This document shows, in pieces, positions 51,873-62,600 of a DNA stretch of 64,000 nt. The stretch covers positions 1 to 64,000 of the forward strand of contig CAYSMK010000027.1 of assembly GCA_964432205.1 (NCBI GenBank). The letters run 5' to 3'. Positions within the stretch are counted from its first letter, which is position 1. Every line of letters begins with the position of its first letter. The stretch is from Geomobilibacter sp964432205. GTDB taxonomy: Bacteria; Desulfobacterota; Desulfuromonadia; Geobacterales; DSM-12255. A program made the position numbers and the translations under genes. The notes under the pieces were generated by a model. That model worked only from the letters and a program-made list of their open reading frames with translations. It did not search any database and had not been told where the DNA came from.

Positions 51873-54826
51873 ATAGTGAGTCATTTGATCTTGCATATAT
51901 CGCCCATCAAGATGTTTCAGCAGATCATATAACATTTATCCATGATCTTTCCCTTCGGCTACACCAAACGACAAATCCTCTTCGTCTTGCTTATCATTTC
52001 TTGTTTGAGATTCCAGAAGATAAGACTTCGAAAAGCATAGTCTCTCGTCTAGTTCCTCGCGACTATTTCTTGAAGCATTCCCATCTCTGTAGTTCCATGG
52101 AGTTACGCTTCGAGGATGAATATTTCATTGATGACCTTGTTGACATGCTTGAACGCGGTATTTTACCGCTCATAAGATTCAAGGACTGTCTTGCAAAGGA
52201 TCTTGTTAACATACTTGATACAATCAGTTTTAATAGTCCCGATGAATTGATTCTAAAAGCAACCTTTATCAAGCAGCAGGGAGGGAGGCAACTCACTCTC
52301 TGTCAGGCACTGTTAGTACAAATTCAAAACTACCTGGATCGACTCTATGGATGTGTATCCGCTTTAATCTTGGCAAATAACCTCGAAGAAGCTCGAAATA
52401 TATGCCTCGAACATCTCAAATCTGATCCACGTAATGCCGTGATCTACGGTGTTCTGGGAGCTATTGAAAAAAAAAATGGAAATGCGGCCGGAGCGCTGAA
52501 ATTTCTTGATCGGGCATATTTTTATGCGGGTGATCGGAGCATAGTCGGACAAAACTTCGTTAGCTTGCTAACCGAACAAGCATATTTCGCCAAGGCCGCG
52601 GCAATAACAATGGAAATTGCTGCAGACAGGCTACCTGATACCCCCCCCTTGGTCAGCTTTCTGATTGCCGCCTATAACGAAGAGCTCTACATTGCGGACA
52701 GTATAACCTCCTGTCTTTCCCAGACCTATCCGAATATTGAAGTATGCGTAACAAATGATGGTTCTACGGATAACACCGCCGAAATTCTCAAAAATAGCTT
52801 CAGCCATGACCCTAGAGTAAGAATTGCCAGCTTTGCCACCAACAGAGGCAAGGTTCAGGCATTCAATGCGGCATACCAAATGGCAACCGGCACATATTTT
52901 GCCCTGTTGGGAGCCGACGATCTGGCCTATCCTGACCGCATTGAGAATGCTTACCGGCACCTCGTGCGCCATGGATTGGATATGGTGGTGGGGGGGCTGC
53001 TCTACTGTGACGATTGTTTACAGCCGATTGCCAAGAAGCCGCCGGTACGCAGGCGTGAGGACTATGTTCTCGAAACGTTTTTCGCACTGAACCCGACCTG
53101 GGGGGGGACCATGTTCTTCAATCGGCGGGTGGCGGAGGTCGCATTTCCCATTCCGGCAACGTTGCTGTTTGAGGATTGGTGGATCGGGTTCAATGCTGCC
53201 CTGAACCGGATGCGGATTGACTACCTGCCCGTGAATTTCATCATTTACAGGATGCACGGCGCTAATGACTGCGCCAATGCTGACCCGTCCAATCGTGCCA
53301 TGGCCATGGCCAAGGACTTCCGGCGTCATTTCAGTTATTACGAGGCCTTTAAGCAGCGGATAGTCGATAGGGCGGATATGACTGAAGAGGAAAAGCATCA
53401 CTACTATACGCTCATTGATGAACAGGTCGCTTACAAACGGCAAATTATGGAAGAGTATGGCCACTTGCTGGCACCCGCAACCTCTGTTGGTTCTGCACCA
53501 CAGGCAAGGGGCCGGCGGGAAACTTTGTCGGGGCTGAAAATTCTCTTCGTTTGTCACGACTTTCCCCCCTACAAACTGGCAGGTGCCCAACTCTTCGCTC
53601 TGAATCTCGCCAAGGAGCTGATTACCCTTGGGCACGACGTGCGAGTGTTATACCCGGTCAATCTCACCGCCCGTAGCGCAGACGAGGACAGGACCCCGTA
53701 TGCGACCGTCCGGACTGATTTCCAGGGCATTCCCGTTTACCAGCTCACGGTGGATGACACTGTCGGTGACTTATACCGCCATCCCCAATACTGCTTCGCG
53801 CATCCAGAGGTTGACGAAGCCTTCCGGGGCTTGCTGGCTGAAGAGCAATTCGATCTTGTCCACATCCACCTCCTTTATCGCCTGAGTAGCCGTCTGCCGC
53901 TTATTGCCAGGGAGCTGGGCGTGCCGACCGTCGCGACGCTCCACGACTACTGGCTCCTCTGTGCGATGGGGCATCTGCTGGATACCAGGGGACGCGAATG
54001 TTCTGGTCCTGAATCTCCTGAAAAATGTGCAACATGTATTGATGGTTTTGTGGGGCCACCTCGTCCCGACATAGCATCGTTTTTTCGGGAGAGAGAGTCG
54101 ACAATCCGGCTGGCATTCGGAGCGATTGATGCCTGTTTCTCTCCATCATCGTTTCTGGCTGACATTCATGCTCTGTATGGTCATAGACGTCCCGAAGTGC
54201 TACCCCTCGGCTGGCTTCCGTTGCCGCCGGTCCGCAGAAGACCAAATGACGGGCGGGTCATCTTCGGCTATCTGGGTCAAATAATCGGTCGCAAGGGGCT
54301 GGATATCCTCGTTGCGGCGTTGGCTTCGTTGCCCCATGAAAATTGGGAGTTGCAGATTCATGGTGAGGTGTACCAGCCAGATTTCTTTGCAGCCGTGCAA
54401 GAGTGCTTCAAAGACAATCCGAGGATTAAATATTGTGGTCCTTTTACGTCGACTGATCTCCCTCGTCTCTACGCCAAAATTGATGTGGCGGTGGTGCCTT
54501 CCCGCCGGGAAAACTATCCGCTGACGGTCATGGAGGCTTTGTCGGCGCGAGTTCCGGTCATTGCCGCAGATGTGGGCGGCGTACGGGAGATTATGCAGCC
54601 GGAGGTGGATGGGGTTATTGTCCCATCGAATGATGTTGCCGCTCTGAAAAAAGCCCTTGTCCGATTTTGCGAAGATCCAACAGCCATTGATCGGATGCGA
54701 GATACCATTAGACCTACAAAAACAATTTCTGCGAATGCCCAAGAATATGATCGGATTTATCGATTCATGTCTCTTGATGCGTTTAAATCACGAGCCGCTG
54801 TGTCGAAGAGAGGTAACTCAGCATGA
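51869..54826 (+). CDS. TPR plus GT2 plus GT4 fused glycosyltransferase
   Basis: 985 residues. After an N-terminal unknown part, a TPR-like stretch lies at ~165-235 (ALILANNLEEARNICLEHLK). A family 2 domain spans ~260-490 (PLVSFLIAAYNEELYIADS, VCVTNDGSTDNTAEIL, LLGADDLAYPDR). A family 4 GT-B domain spans ~555-960 (KILFVCHDFPPYKLAGAQLF, IFGYLGQIIGRKGLDILV, VVPSRRENYPLTVMEALSA). It is cytoplasmic, with no membrane segments. GC content rises within the gene, and its second half matches the housekeeping part, a sign of mosaic origin. ATGA overlaps on both sides bind it to its neighbours. Confidence 0.87.
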   Translation: MNSESFDLAYIAHQDVSADHITFIHDLSLRLHQTTNPLRLAYHFLFEIPEDKTSKSIVSRLVPRDYFLKHSHLCSSMELRFEDEYFIDDLVDMLERGILPLIRFKDCLAKDLVNILDTISFNSPDELILKATFIKQQGGRQLTLCQALLVQIQNYLDRLYGCVSALILANNLEEARNICLEHLKSDPRNAVIYGVLGAIEKKNGNAAGALKFLDRAYFYAGDRSIVGQNFVSLLTEQAYFAKAAAITMEIAADRLPDTPPLVSFLIAAYNEELYIADSITSCLSQTYPNIEVCVTNDGSTDNTAEILKNSFSHDPRVRIASFATNRGKVQAFNAAYQMATGTYFALLGADDLAYPDRIENAYRHLVRHGLDMVVGGLLYCDDCLQPIAKKPPVRRREDYVLETFFALNPTWGGTMFFNRRVAEVAFPIPATLLFEDWWIGFNAALNRMRIDYLPVNFIIYRMHGANDCANADPSNRAMAMAKDFRRHFSYYEAFKQRIVDRADMTEEEKHHYYTLIDEQVAYKRQIMEEYGHLLAPATSVGSAPQARGRRETLSGLKILFVCHDFPPYKLAGAQLFALNLAKELITLGHDVRVLYPVNLTARSADEDRTPYATVRTDFQGIPVYQLTVDDTVGDLYRHPQYCFAHPEVDEAFRGLLAEEQFDLVHIHLLYRLSSRLPLIARELGVPTVATLHDYWLLCAMGHLLDTRGRECSGPESPEKCATCIDGFVGPPRPDIASFFRERESTIRLAFGAIDACFSPSSFLADIHALYGHRRPEVLPLGWLPLPPVRRRPNDGRVIFGYLGQIIGRKGLDILVAALASLPHENWELQIHGEVYQPDFFAAVQECFKDNPRIKYCGPFTSTDLPRLYAKIDVAVVPSRRENYPLTVMEALSARVPVIAADVGGVREIMQPEVDGVIVPSNDVAALKKALVRFCEDPTAIDRMRDTIRPTKTISANAQEYDRIYRFMSLDAFKSRAAVSKRGNSA

Positions 54827-55800
54827 AGATCATTGTCATTGGGGCGGGAAACTGGGGGACTACCCTTGCCTGCCTCTTTGCGAGAAATAATCAGGTCTCG
54901 CTCTGGTGCCATCGTCCCGAGGATGTGGCGGCTATCGCTACTACCCGTGAAAATGCCCGCTACTTGCCCGGCGTACGGTTGCCCGAGGGTGTCTGCCCCG
55001 CGATGGCCTTCTCCGAACCGGTGGCCCCGGATGACATCATCATCATGGCGGTCCCTTCTCGCGTGGTTCCCGAGGTCGCAGCGCAACTGGGCCCTCTTCT
55101 CGCCGGACAGCCGGTGGTCTGTGCCGCCAAGGGGTTCCAGCACAGCACCCTCAGGACCATGGGAGAGGTAATTGCCGAGGCGCTTCCCGCCTCTCCTCTG
55201 ATCGTTCTCTCCGGGCCGAACATTGCCCGTGAGCTGGCCGAAGGAAAGCCGACCAAGGCGGTCCTCGCTTCGGAGAACCTCGCTGCCGTGGCGCGGGTGG
55301 CCCGAACGTTCAAGAATGAGCTGCTCGCCTTCGAGATATCGCGCGACGTCAAGGGGGTCGAGCTCTGTGCGGCGCTCAAGGGGATCATTGCCATCGGTGT
55401 TGGGGTTGCCGACGGTCTGGAACTGGGGGACAACTTTACGGCCCTCCTGATGACTTACGGTCTCAGGGAGTTCGTGGCTGTTGCCGAGTTCCTCGGCATC
55501 AACCACAAGACCATTTACGGGATTGCCGGAATGGGAGATCTGATAGCCAGCTGTTTGAGCCCTAATAGCCGCAACCGGCGCTTTGGCCGCCTCCTTGGCC
55601 AGGATGTCGGCCGGGATGAGGCGCTCGGTCAGGTGGGCATGGTTGTCGAAGGTGTGCAAATGGCCAAAACTATCGTGGAATTGGGTGATCTGAACATTAC
55701 GATTCCCCTTTTTACGGCCATTACCGAACTGATTTTCGGTACCCACAAGAGTACGCGACGTGAGCTGTTAGTAAATTGTCTCCTCCATTACCGGGGGTAA
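54823..55800 (+). CDS. gpsA: Glycerol-3-phosphate dehydrogenase [NAD(P)+]
   Basis: 325 residues. IIVIGAGNWGTTLACLFARN is the dinucleotide motif, and VLSGPNIARELAEGKPTKAV, the catalytic lysine in DVKGVELCAALKGIIAIGVG (in part) and GMGDLIASCLSPNSRNRRFG (in part) are signatures of GpsA, which reduces dihydroxyacetone phosphate to sn-glycerol 3-phosphate. It normally feeds phospholipid synthesis. Here it lies, by overlap, between glycosyltransferases and a glycerophosphotransferase, so a supply role for a glycerol-phosphate decoration is plausible. It might still be the cell's only gpsA. Confidence 0.93.
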   Translation: MKIIVIGAGNWGTTLACLFARNNQVSLWCHRPEDVAAIATTRENARYLPGVRLPEGVCPAMAFSEPVAPDDIIIMAVPSRVVPEVAAQLGPLLAGQPVVCAAKGFQHSTLRTMGEVIAEALPASPLIVLSGPNIARELAEGKPTKAVLASENLAAVARVARTFKNELLAFEISRDVKGVELCAALKGIIAIGVGVADGLELGDNFTALLMTYGLREFVAVAEFLGINHKTIYGIAGMGDLIASCLSPNSRNRRFGRLLGQDVGRDEALGQVGMVVEGVQMAKTIVELGDLNITIPLFTAITELIFGTHKSTRRELLVNCLLHYRG

Positions 55801-55815
55801 GGGAAAGAAGGGAAC

Positions 55816-58434
55816 ATGAAAGTTATTATCCTGAATGCCGGTAAGGGGGGGCGACTTGGGGCGCTGACCGAAGAGCGGCCCAAATGCCTGGTCGACGTCG
55901 GCGGACGGCCGATCCTCGATTATCAGCTCGATGCGCTCCGTCTGGCCGGAGTGACTGAGCTCGTGATGGTGGTGGGTTACCGTGAGGAGGCAGTGCGTGC
56001 CCACCTTGCCAGGTATCCCGAGTTCAGTGTCACCTTCATAGGTAATCCCGACTACGCCAATACCAATACGGCCTATTCTCTCTGGCTTGCCCGGCACGAG
56101 ATGACAAGTGATTTCCTCTACTTCAACGGCGATGTGCTGTTTCACCCCCAACTGGTTGAACGACTTGTCACCGCCCCGGCCGAAAACGCTCTGGCCGTGG
56201 AGCACAAGCGTTGTGGTGACGAAGAGGTCAAGGTCATTCTTGACGGGAGCCGTATTACGGCGATCGGTAAGGAAGTTGATCAAAATAGTTCATTCGGTGA
56301 GTTCATTGGCATTGCCAGATTTTCCGGTCGCGTCGGACCGCTGTTCCGTAAAACGCTCGAGGAAGTCATCGAGCGCCGGAAGCTGTTGAAGAATTACTTC
56401 GAAACGGCCGTTGACTTGATGCTCGATCAGGCTCCGTTTACCTCGGTGGACATCACGGATCTACCGTGTATCGAGATCGATTTCCCAGAGGATCTGGAGA
56501 GGGCGCGAACGGTTGTATTGCCAAGGTTTACTGAGGCTCCCTCAGAAAAAAAAAAGATTCTTTTCTATATCCAGCGTGACTTGCAACTCCCTTTTCTCGA
56601 GCCGATCCACGATCACCTGAAAAGGCGTTATCCTGCTTTGGAACTGGCTTTTGCGGCCCCCTCCTTCATCCTGCCCCGGGACGGCAACCCGGGCTGGGGG
56701 CTGCAGAGTGAGGAGGTGGCGAGGCTTTCCCGCAAAAGCCACTTCGTCAGGACTGTTGAGGAATTTGCCCCGGATGTGACCGTTTTCGCCGATGCCTGCA
56801 CCAATGTCATGAACTGCGGCAAGCGGGTCTTTGTCGGTCACGGCATAATCAGCAAGGGTGGATTCTATACGGACAATCCCTTGGTCAGAAGGGAGAATCT
56901 GGCCGATCTGATCTGCGTGCCAGGAGAGTGGCACAAAGATATCCTGAGTCGTAATGTCTTCTCCCCGATTGCCGTGACTGGATTTATTAAGTCCGACCGC
57001 CTGTTTGGGCCATCAGCCTGTACGCGAGAAGCATTTTGTCACAACCATGCCATCCCTCCCGAGAAACGGATCGTTCTTTACGCCCCCACTTTCAATGCAG
57101 AGCTGAGTGCTATTCCCACTCTGGGGGAGCGGGTTGTCGAACTGTGCGATCCCGACACCTATATGGTTATCAAGCTCCATACCATGACCGACATCCGCTG
57201 GGTGGAACTGCACCGCCGTCTCGTAGGCCGCCATCCACATGTGCGTTTTCTGGAAGGGATTGATGTCACCCCAGCCATGGCAGCGGCTGACATCCTTGTC
57301 AGTGATGTGTCATCCGTAGTGGTTGAGTTCATGGCCCTTGACCGTCCGGTTATTGCTGTCAATAATCCCCGGCAGCATGAGTATGATGGGTATATTCCGA
57401 CGGACGTTGAGTACCGGGTTCGGGATGCCTGCTTACAGGTTGGCACCGTTGAGGAGTTGACAGCCGCTGTGCAACGCTCATTTGCCTTTCCCAACGAGCT
57501 TTCAGAGAAGCGTCGACAGTATGCCGAAGCTCTCTGTTATGGTCGGGACGGTCATTCCGCCCAGCGAGCTGCTGAGGCGGTCATACAGCTTGTGCAGGGG
57601 TCGTGGAGAGAGTTCAAGCCGAGTACACGGTTCAGTATTGTCCTCCTTCCCGAAACGGCAACCGCACCCGGCGCTGCACGTGTGGCCATGGCGGAGGCGA
57701 GAAAAAGAAATGCGGGTATTGACCTTGAGTTCATTGTAATCAGCGATGAGCCGGCACGATGGGGTGATGGCATTAAGTGGCTGGCGTTCGAAAATGCCAC
57801 AATGGATCGTCTGCTTACAGCAGCGACCGGCGACTATTTAGTATTCCTTTCGCCGCTAACCATACTGCCCGAACGGTGGTTGGAGTTCCTTTTTAACTAT
57901 TTTCGGTGGCATGCTGACACCGGCATGGTGAGAACCCTCTCGGTAAAGGATGAGTACAAAGAGCTCTTTCGACAGATCTTCCCCGGTATTGGGACTGCGG
58001 CTGAACAGGACGTGGCAGCCCTGCTCCTGTCAACATTGATGGGGCGGGATGTTCCCATGACTACGGTCGTTCCCGATTGTCTCATGGTCAGCCGGGCTGC
58101 CTGGGAACAGTGTGCTCCTTTGCCGGGGTGCCCAGTGACTGGTGACGGGATGAATGAACTTGCCCGACAACTTTCGGTTGCAGGTTTTTCTCAGAGAATG
58201 GCGCTTGACCTGTTCAGTTATCCGAGGCATGCGGTTGAACCTTGTCCTGCAACCTTGGAGCGACTGACTGATGCCTATGAGAGGGATCCGGATAATAGAG
58301 AGGCCGTTGTTGGATTGCTTAGCTACCTGTCAGCGCATGGCTTTGTGGTAGAGGCGCGGGCACTCTGTGTCCGACACCAGGCACGTTATGGCGACGATTG
58401 TGACTTTAAGAGGCTTGCAACATCCGTGGTGTGA
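55816..58434 (+). CDS. Nucleotidyltransferase fused to CDP-glycerol glycerophosphotransferase-like domain
   Basis: 872 residues. Residues 1-~235 form an NTP-transferase (VIILNAGKGGRLGALTEERP, LVDVGGRPILDYQL, DFLYFNGDVLFHP). Residues ~245-590 match the TagB/TagF glycerophosphotransferase family: KRVFVGHGIISKGGFYTDNP, CVPGEWHKDIL, VLYAPTFNAEL and ILVSDVSSVVVEFMALDRPV, with the His and Ser/Asp elements of the active site. Residues ~610-830 resemble a degenerate GT2 domain. It would make CDP-glycerol from the glycerol 3-phosphate supplied by the preceding gpsA and transfer glycerol phosphate to a glycan, as in teichoic acids. Donor identity is inferred; CDP-ribitol or another alcohol is possible. 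Confidence 0.8.
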   Translation: MKVIILNAGKGGRLGALTEERPKCLVDVGGRPILDYQLDALRLAGVTELVMVVGYREEAVRAHLARYPEFSVTFIGNPDYANTNTAYSLWLARHEMTSDFLYFNGDVLFHPQLVERLVTAPAENALAVEHKRCGDEEVKVILDGSRITAIGKEVDQNSSFGEFIGIARFSGRVGPLFRKTLEEVIERRKLLKNYFETAVDLMLDQAPFTSVDITDLPCIEIDFPEDLERARTVVLPRFTEAPSEKKKILFYIQRDLQLPFLEPIHDHLKRRYPALELAFAAPSFILPRDGNPGWGLQSEEVARLSRKSHFVRTVEEFAPDVTVFADACTNVMNCGKRVFVGHGIISKGGFYTDNPLVRRENLADLICVPGEWHKDILSRNVFSPIAVTGFIKSDRLFGPSACTREAFCHNHAIPPEKRIVLYAPTFNAELSAIPTLGERVVELCDPDTYMVIKLHTMTDIRWVELHRRLVGRHPHVRFLEGIDVTPAMAAADILVSDVSSVVVEFMALDRPVIAVNNPRQHEYDGYIPTDVEYRVRDACLQVGTVEELTAAVQRSFAFPNELSEKRRQYAEALCYGRDGHSAQRAAEAVIQLVQGSWREFKPSTRFSIVLLPETATAPGAARVAMAEARKRNAGIDLEFIVISDEPARWGDGIKWLAFENATMDRLLTAATGDYLVFLSPLTILPERWLEFLFNYFRWHADTGMVRTLSVKDEYKELFRQIFPGIGTAAEQDVAALLLSTLMGRDVPMTTVVPDCLMVSRAAWEQCAPLPGCPVTGDGMNELARQLSVAGFSQRMALDLFSYPRHAVEPCPATLERLTDAYERDPDNREAVVGLLSYLSAHGFVVEARALCVRHQARYGDDCDFKRLATSVV

Positions 58435-58566
58435 CCGTGCAATCCCGAATTGTTTTCAGATGAACGACAAGCGTTCATGGCAGATTGATTTGTATTGCTT
58501 CACAACGTGCCTTCAGTGTAAATTTTCGGACGAACTGGTTTAATCATTTATCAATAGGAGTGCTCA

Positions 58567-59667
58567 ATGAATAATTCCGTGGTCCCTGCCAATATGTACG
58601 AAGCGCAAAATGCCTATAGACGTTTACAATCCTGTCTCAGTACGGATGATCTCAAGGTTGCACTAATGGAGATCAAGACGTTTCTGAAAATCTATCCCGA
58701 TCTGGCGCTGGCTTGCAATGACCTCGGGGTTCTCTATTATCGGACAGGGGAGAAACTTTTGGCCTTGGCCTGCTACGAGAAGGCGAACCGGCTGCAGCCC
58801 GGAACGGCGATTATCATCAAAAACCTCGCCGAATTCTATTTCGTGGAGCTGGGGTGGACAGACGACGCCATCATGCTGCTCACACGGTTGCTGCAACATT
58901 GTCCCGAGGACGGTGAGGTGCTTACCGCGCTTGGTATGATAAGCGAGCGGATTGGCAGAGTGGACGAGGCGTGCTCGTTCTACCGGCGCGCTTTAGATGT
59001 CGATCCTGATAATGGGGAAGTACGTAAGACATTGGCCCGTCTGGAAGGAGCTCAGCCCGTAGCAGAGTGTCGAAAACCGGTGCATATTGAGCCGATAAAG
59101 CCGGTAGAAGCCCCAGAGGCGACTAATAAGGAATCCAAGTTAGGGGATATCCTTGCCAGACTCCGAGCCTCCATCGCTACTCCGCTGTCTGACGCTTCGG
59201 AAACCAGGCCGGCGGCGCAAAACGCAGAGGCGCTCTATGCCGAGGCTCAGCAACATGCAACTGCAGGGGCTGACGACAGAGCCATCAATTCCTTAGAAAA
59301 ATTGATTAATATCTATCCTGACCATGCCATGGCCTGGAACGACCTCGGAGTTCTTTATACCCGCCAGGGCGATCTGCACAAGGCAGTAGTCCATCACGAG
59401 ACAGCGGTCGCGAAGAATCCAGCCAGTTTGACCTTTCGCAAAAACCTGGCTGCCCTTTACTATTCCTATCTGGGGCGTACTGACGAGGCGATAGGAATCT
59501 ACACCAAACTTTTGACTGAACAGCCGGGTGATGTCGAAACTTTGACAGCCTTGGCCATAATATCTGAGGCCAACAACCTGAAGGAGCAGGCCAGAACTTT
59601 TATCGGTAAGGTGTTGGAACTGGAGCCGTGGAACGAGGCCGCGAGAAATTTCCTTGCAGGACTGTAA
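58567..59667 (+). CDS. TPR-repeat protein
   Basis: 366 residues built from two related blocks (~30-165 and ~225-366). Each holds three to four tetratricopeptide repeats (YPDLALACNDLGVLYYRTGE, CYEKANRLQPG, and YPDHAMAWNDLGVLYTRQGD), separated by a polar linker with KPVHIEPIKPVEAPEA. There is no signal peptide. The blocks are clearly internal duplicates. TPR proteins of this kind accompany protein glycosyltransferases, and the next gene, overlapping by 14 bases, is a TPR-GT2 fusion. AGGAG lies seven bases before the ATG. It probably acts as a scaffold or acceptor-recognition partner. Confidence 0.85.
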   Translation: MNNSVVPANMYEAQNAYRRLQSCLSTDDLKVALMEIKTFLKIYPDLALACNDLGVLYYRTGEKLLALACYEKANRLQPGTAIIIKNLAEFYFVELGWTDDAIMLLTRLLQHCPEDGEVLTALGMISERIGRVDEACSFYRRALDVDPDNGEVRKTLARLEGAQPVAECRKPVHIEPIKPVEAPEATNKESKLGDILARLRASIATPLSDASETRPAAQNAEALYAEAQQHATAGADDRAINSLEKLINIYPDHAMAWNDLGVLYTRQGDLHKAVVHHETAVAKNPASLTFRKNLAALYYSYLGRTDEAIGIYTKLLTEQPGDVETLTALAIISEANNLKEQARTFIGKVLELEPWNEAARNFLAGL

Positions 59668-62600
59668 TAAGCTATTGCTCTCCATCATCATTCCTGTTCA
59701 CAACCAGTCGGTGTATACCCTGGCATGTCTGGCATCGCTAGCCGCCTTCCCGCCCCATGTGCCGTATGAGATTGTGGTGGTTGACGACGGATCAACCGAT
59801 GATACTGATAGGCTGTTGAAGGATGCCACCGGCACAACCAATCTGATACGCTCTGTCCGCAACGATACGGCCATCGGTTTTGCCGGTGCCTGTAATTACG
59901 GGGCTGCTGAAGCACAAGGTTACTTTCTTCTTTTTCTCAACAATGATACGGAGGTTATTCCCGGGTGGTGTCCGCCGCTTCTGGAAACCCTTTTGGACTC
60001 GCCGGATGTAGGGATTGTCGGCCCCAAACTGATCTTTCCTGACCGGACCATACAGCATTGCGGAAAGGTCTGGTCAGATCCTGCTGAGCCTAACTCGCAG
60101 CCCCACCACCTCTATTATCGTTTTCCAGCAGACCATCCGGCAGTGAACAAGAGCCGCGACTATCAGCTATTGACAGGTGCCTGCATTCTGGTACGAGCCG
60201 AAGAATTCAAATCCTTGGGCGGGTTTGATGAAGGGTACGAGAACGGCTGGGAGGATGATGATCTCTGCTACAAGTACCGCCATATCGGCAAGCGAATATT
60301 TTACTGTGCTCAGAGCACAATCATCCATCACCAGAACAAGACTCTCAATGAACGGATGTTCGAACTGGGGCAGCAGTTACCTTCTGCCGATAAACTCAGT
60401 GAACTGGATAACAAGCTTGCAGGGAAGACCGCTGGGGCGCAGGACATCTTCCTTGCCAGGCATGTTCAAGCTATTTATGAAGAAATGGAGGCAGAATTGC
60501 TCCGTTTCCGCAGTAAGTTTGACCGCAACCGCAATCGCCTCTTGGGGAAATGGGGAGCCATGATCAAGCGAGATGACTATTTCTACTGCACGGCGGACGG
60601 CGTACCGCTTTCCGAGGTACTTCATGGTGAGATTCCGGAGCAGTCCTCCGGGGACACGGAAGGCGACGGCCCTTATTCTGTTTCCGGCAAGGAGTTGCAG
60701 CCCCTTGTTTCGATAGTCATTTTGACCTTGAACCGGCTGGATGTGACCAAGGAGTGTGTCGCCAGTATCCAGCGACACACCTCCGAACTCCACGAAATCA
60801 TTTTCGTGGATAACGGCTCGACAGATGGTTCGGTCGGTTGGCTTCGGGATATGGTGCAACGCAACTCTGCGTATAGGTTAATTGAGAATGGCACTAATCT
60901 CGGCTTCTCGCGTGGCTGCAACCAAGGCATTCGGGCTGCCAGAGGACAGTATATTCTGCTTCTGAACAACGATACTGTCGTGACGCCGGCATGGCTTACG
61001 GGTCTTCTGGCATGTTTTAACGGCGATGACATCGGGATTGTCGGTCCTATGACCAATAATATCAGCGGGATTCAACAATGGCCATGGGCCGATTACAGGG
61101 ACCTGAAGGCGCTTGACAGGTTTGCAACAGCGTTTCGAGACCGGTATCGTTACCGGAGGATACCCGCCCGTCGCATCGTTGGTTTCTGTATGCTTTTTCG
61201 TCGGGGTCTGGTTGACCGGCTTGGACTTTTGGACGAGCAGTTCGGCTCGGGGAATTTCGAAGATGATGACTTCTGTCTCAGGAGTGCCCTTGAAGGTTAC
61301 ACGAATCTGATAGCCGGAGACGTCTTTATTCACCATGTGGGGAGTGCGACTTTTCTGGGGAATAGAATCGATTACCGTGACGCCATGCTGTCCAACCAGG
61401 GACTCTTCAATCAAAAATGGAGCAGGCCGATTGCAGATGAGGCGTTTGCAAAAAAAATCATACGTCTCAAAACGTTGGAAAAGGCTGAACTCCTTTACCA
61501 GCGTGGAGAAGCAAATACTGCCGTTGAGGCGTTACTGCAGGATGGTATTCGACAACTTCCCGATGAAGTGAAATTTTATCACACACTTGCCAGGATATTC
61601 CTCGAAAACAAGATGTTTCAAGATGCCCTGGCAGTGCTTAGAGAGTGTCCGGAACAAGATGGCCGCACCGCGATACTGTCGGGCGCGGCATTGTTGGGAC
61701 TCGGACGGATTGCCGATTCCTGTCAGGCGGTGGAAACGCTATTGGCCAAAGGCGGCGAGACGGCTGATACATTGATTCTTTCGGGAAATATTAAGCTGGA
61801 GAGTGAGGACCTTGATGCGGCCGGGCGGGCATTCGAGATGGCACTGGCGTCAGATCCCGGCTCGGCCGGTGCCTATGCAGGGCTCGCTACCCTCGCTGGT
61901 AATGCGGGGGACCGCGAACTCGCCTTTAGTCTTTTCGAGCGGGCCACCATGTTGAATCCTACCGATCCGTCGATTGTGGGTCAATTCCATGCATTCGCCG
62001 CATCTCGGGACGATTTTGAGAGGGCAGTGAAAATCCTTTCGGAAGCACACTATTTCTATCCTGAAGATGCTTCTGTTGTCTATCTTCTGATCGATCTGCT
62101 GCTCAAGCTGGAGCGGTATCCAGCGGCCATGGCGCTAATAGAGGAGGTTCTCGTCAAGTTCAGATTTAGCGAAGGCTTACTGGATGCGGCTCGTACGGTT
62201 CGTTCCAACATAGGTCCGCTATGTGTCGATCCTGAACGTCAGCGCAGGGGGATTGCCGTATCGCTCTGCATGATTGTTAAGAATGAAGAGAAGAATCTTT
62301 CTCGTTGTCTGGCGAGCTTGAAGCCGATCGTTGATGAGATAATTATCGCCGACACCGGCTCGACCGACCACTCTCGGGAAATCGCTGAAATATTTGGTGC
62401 AAAGGTCATTGAAATACCTTGGACCGGTGATTTTTCGGCAGCTCGTAATGCCTCCATTATACCCGCTGGTGGTAACTGGATTCTAGTAATGGATGCCGAT
62501 GAGGTGTTGTCAGTCTTAGATCACAGTCGATTCCAGGAGCTTGTTGCCGCGTCAGTTGGCAAACGGCAGGCTTATACCATTGGAACTCGTAATTATACCA

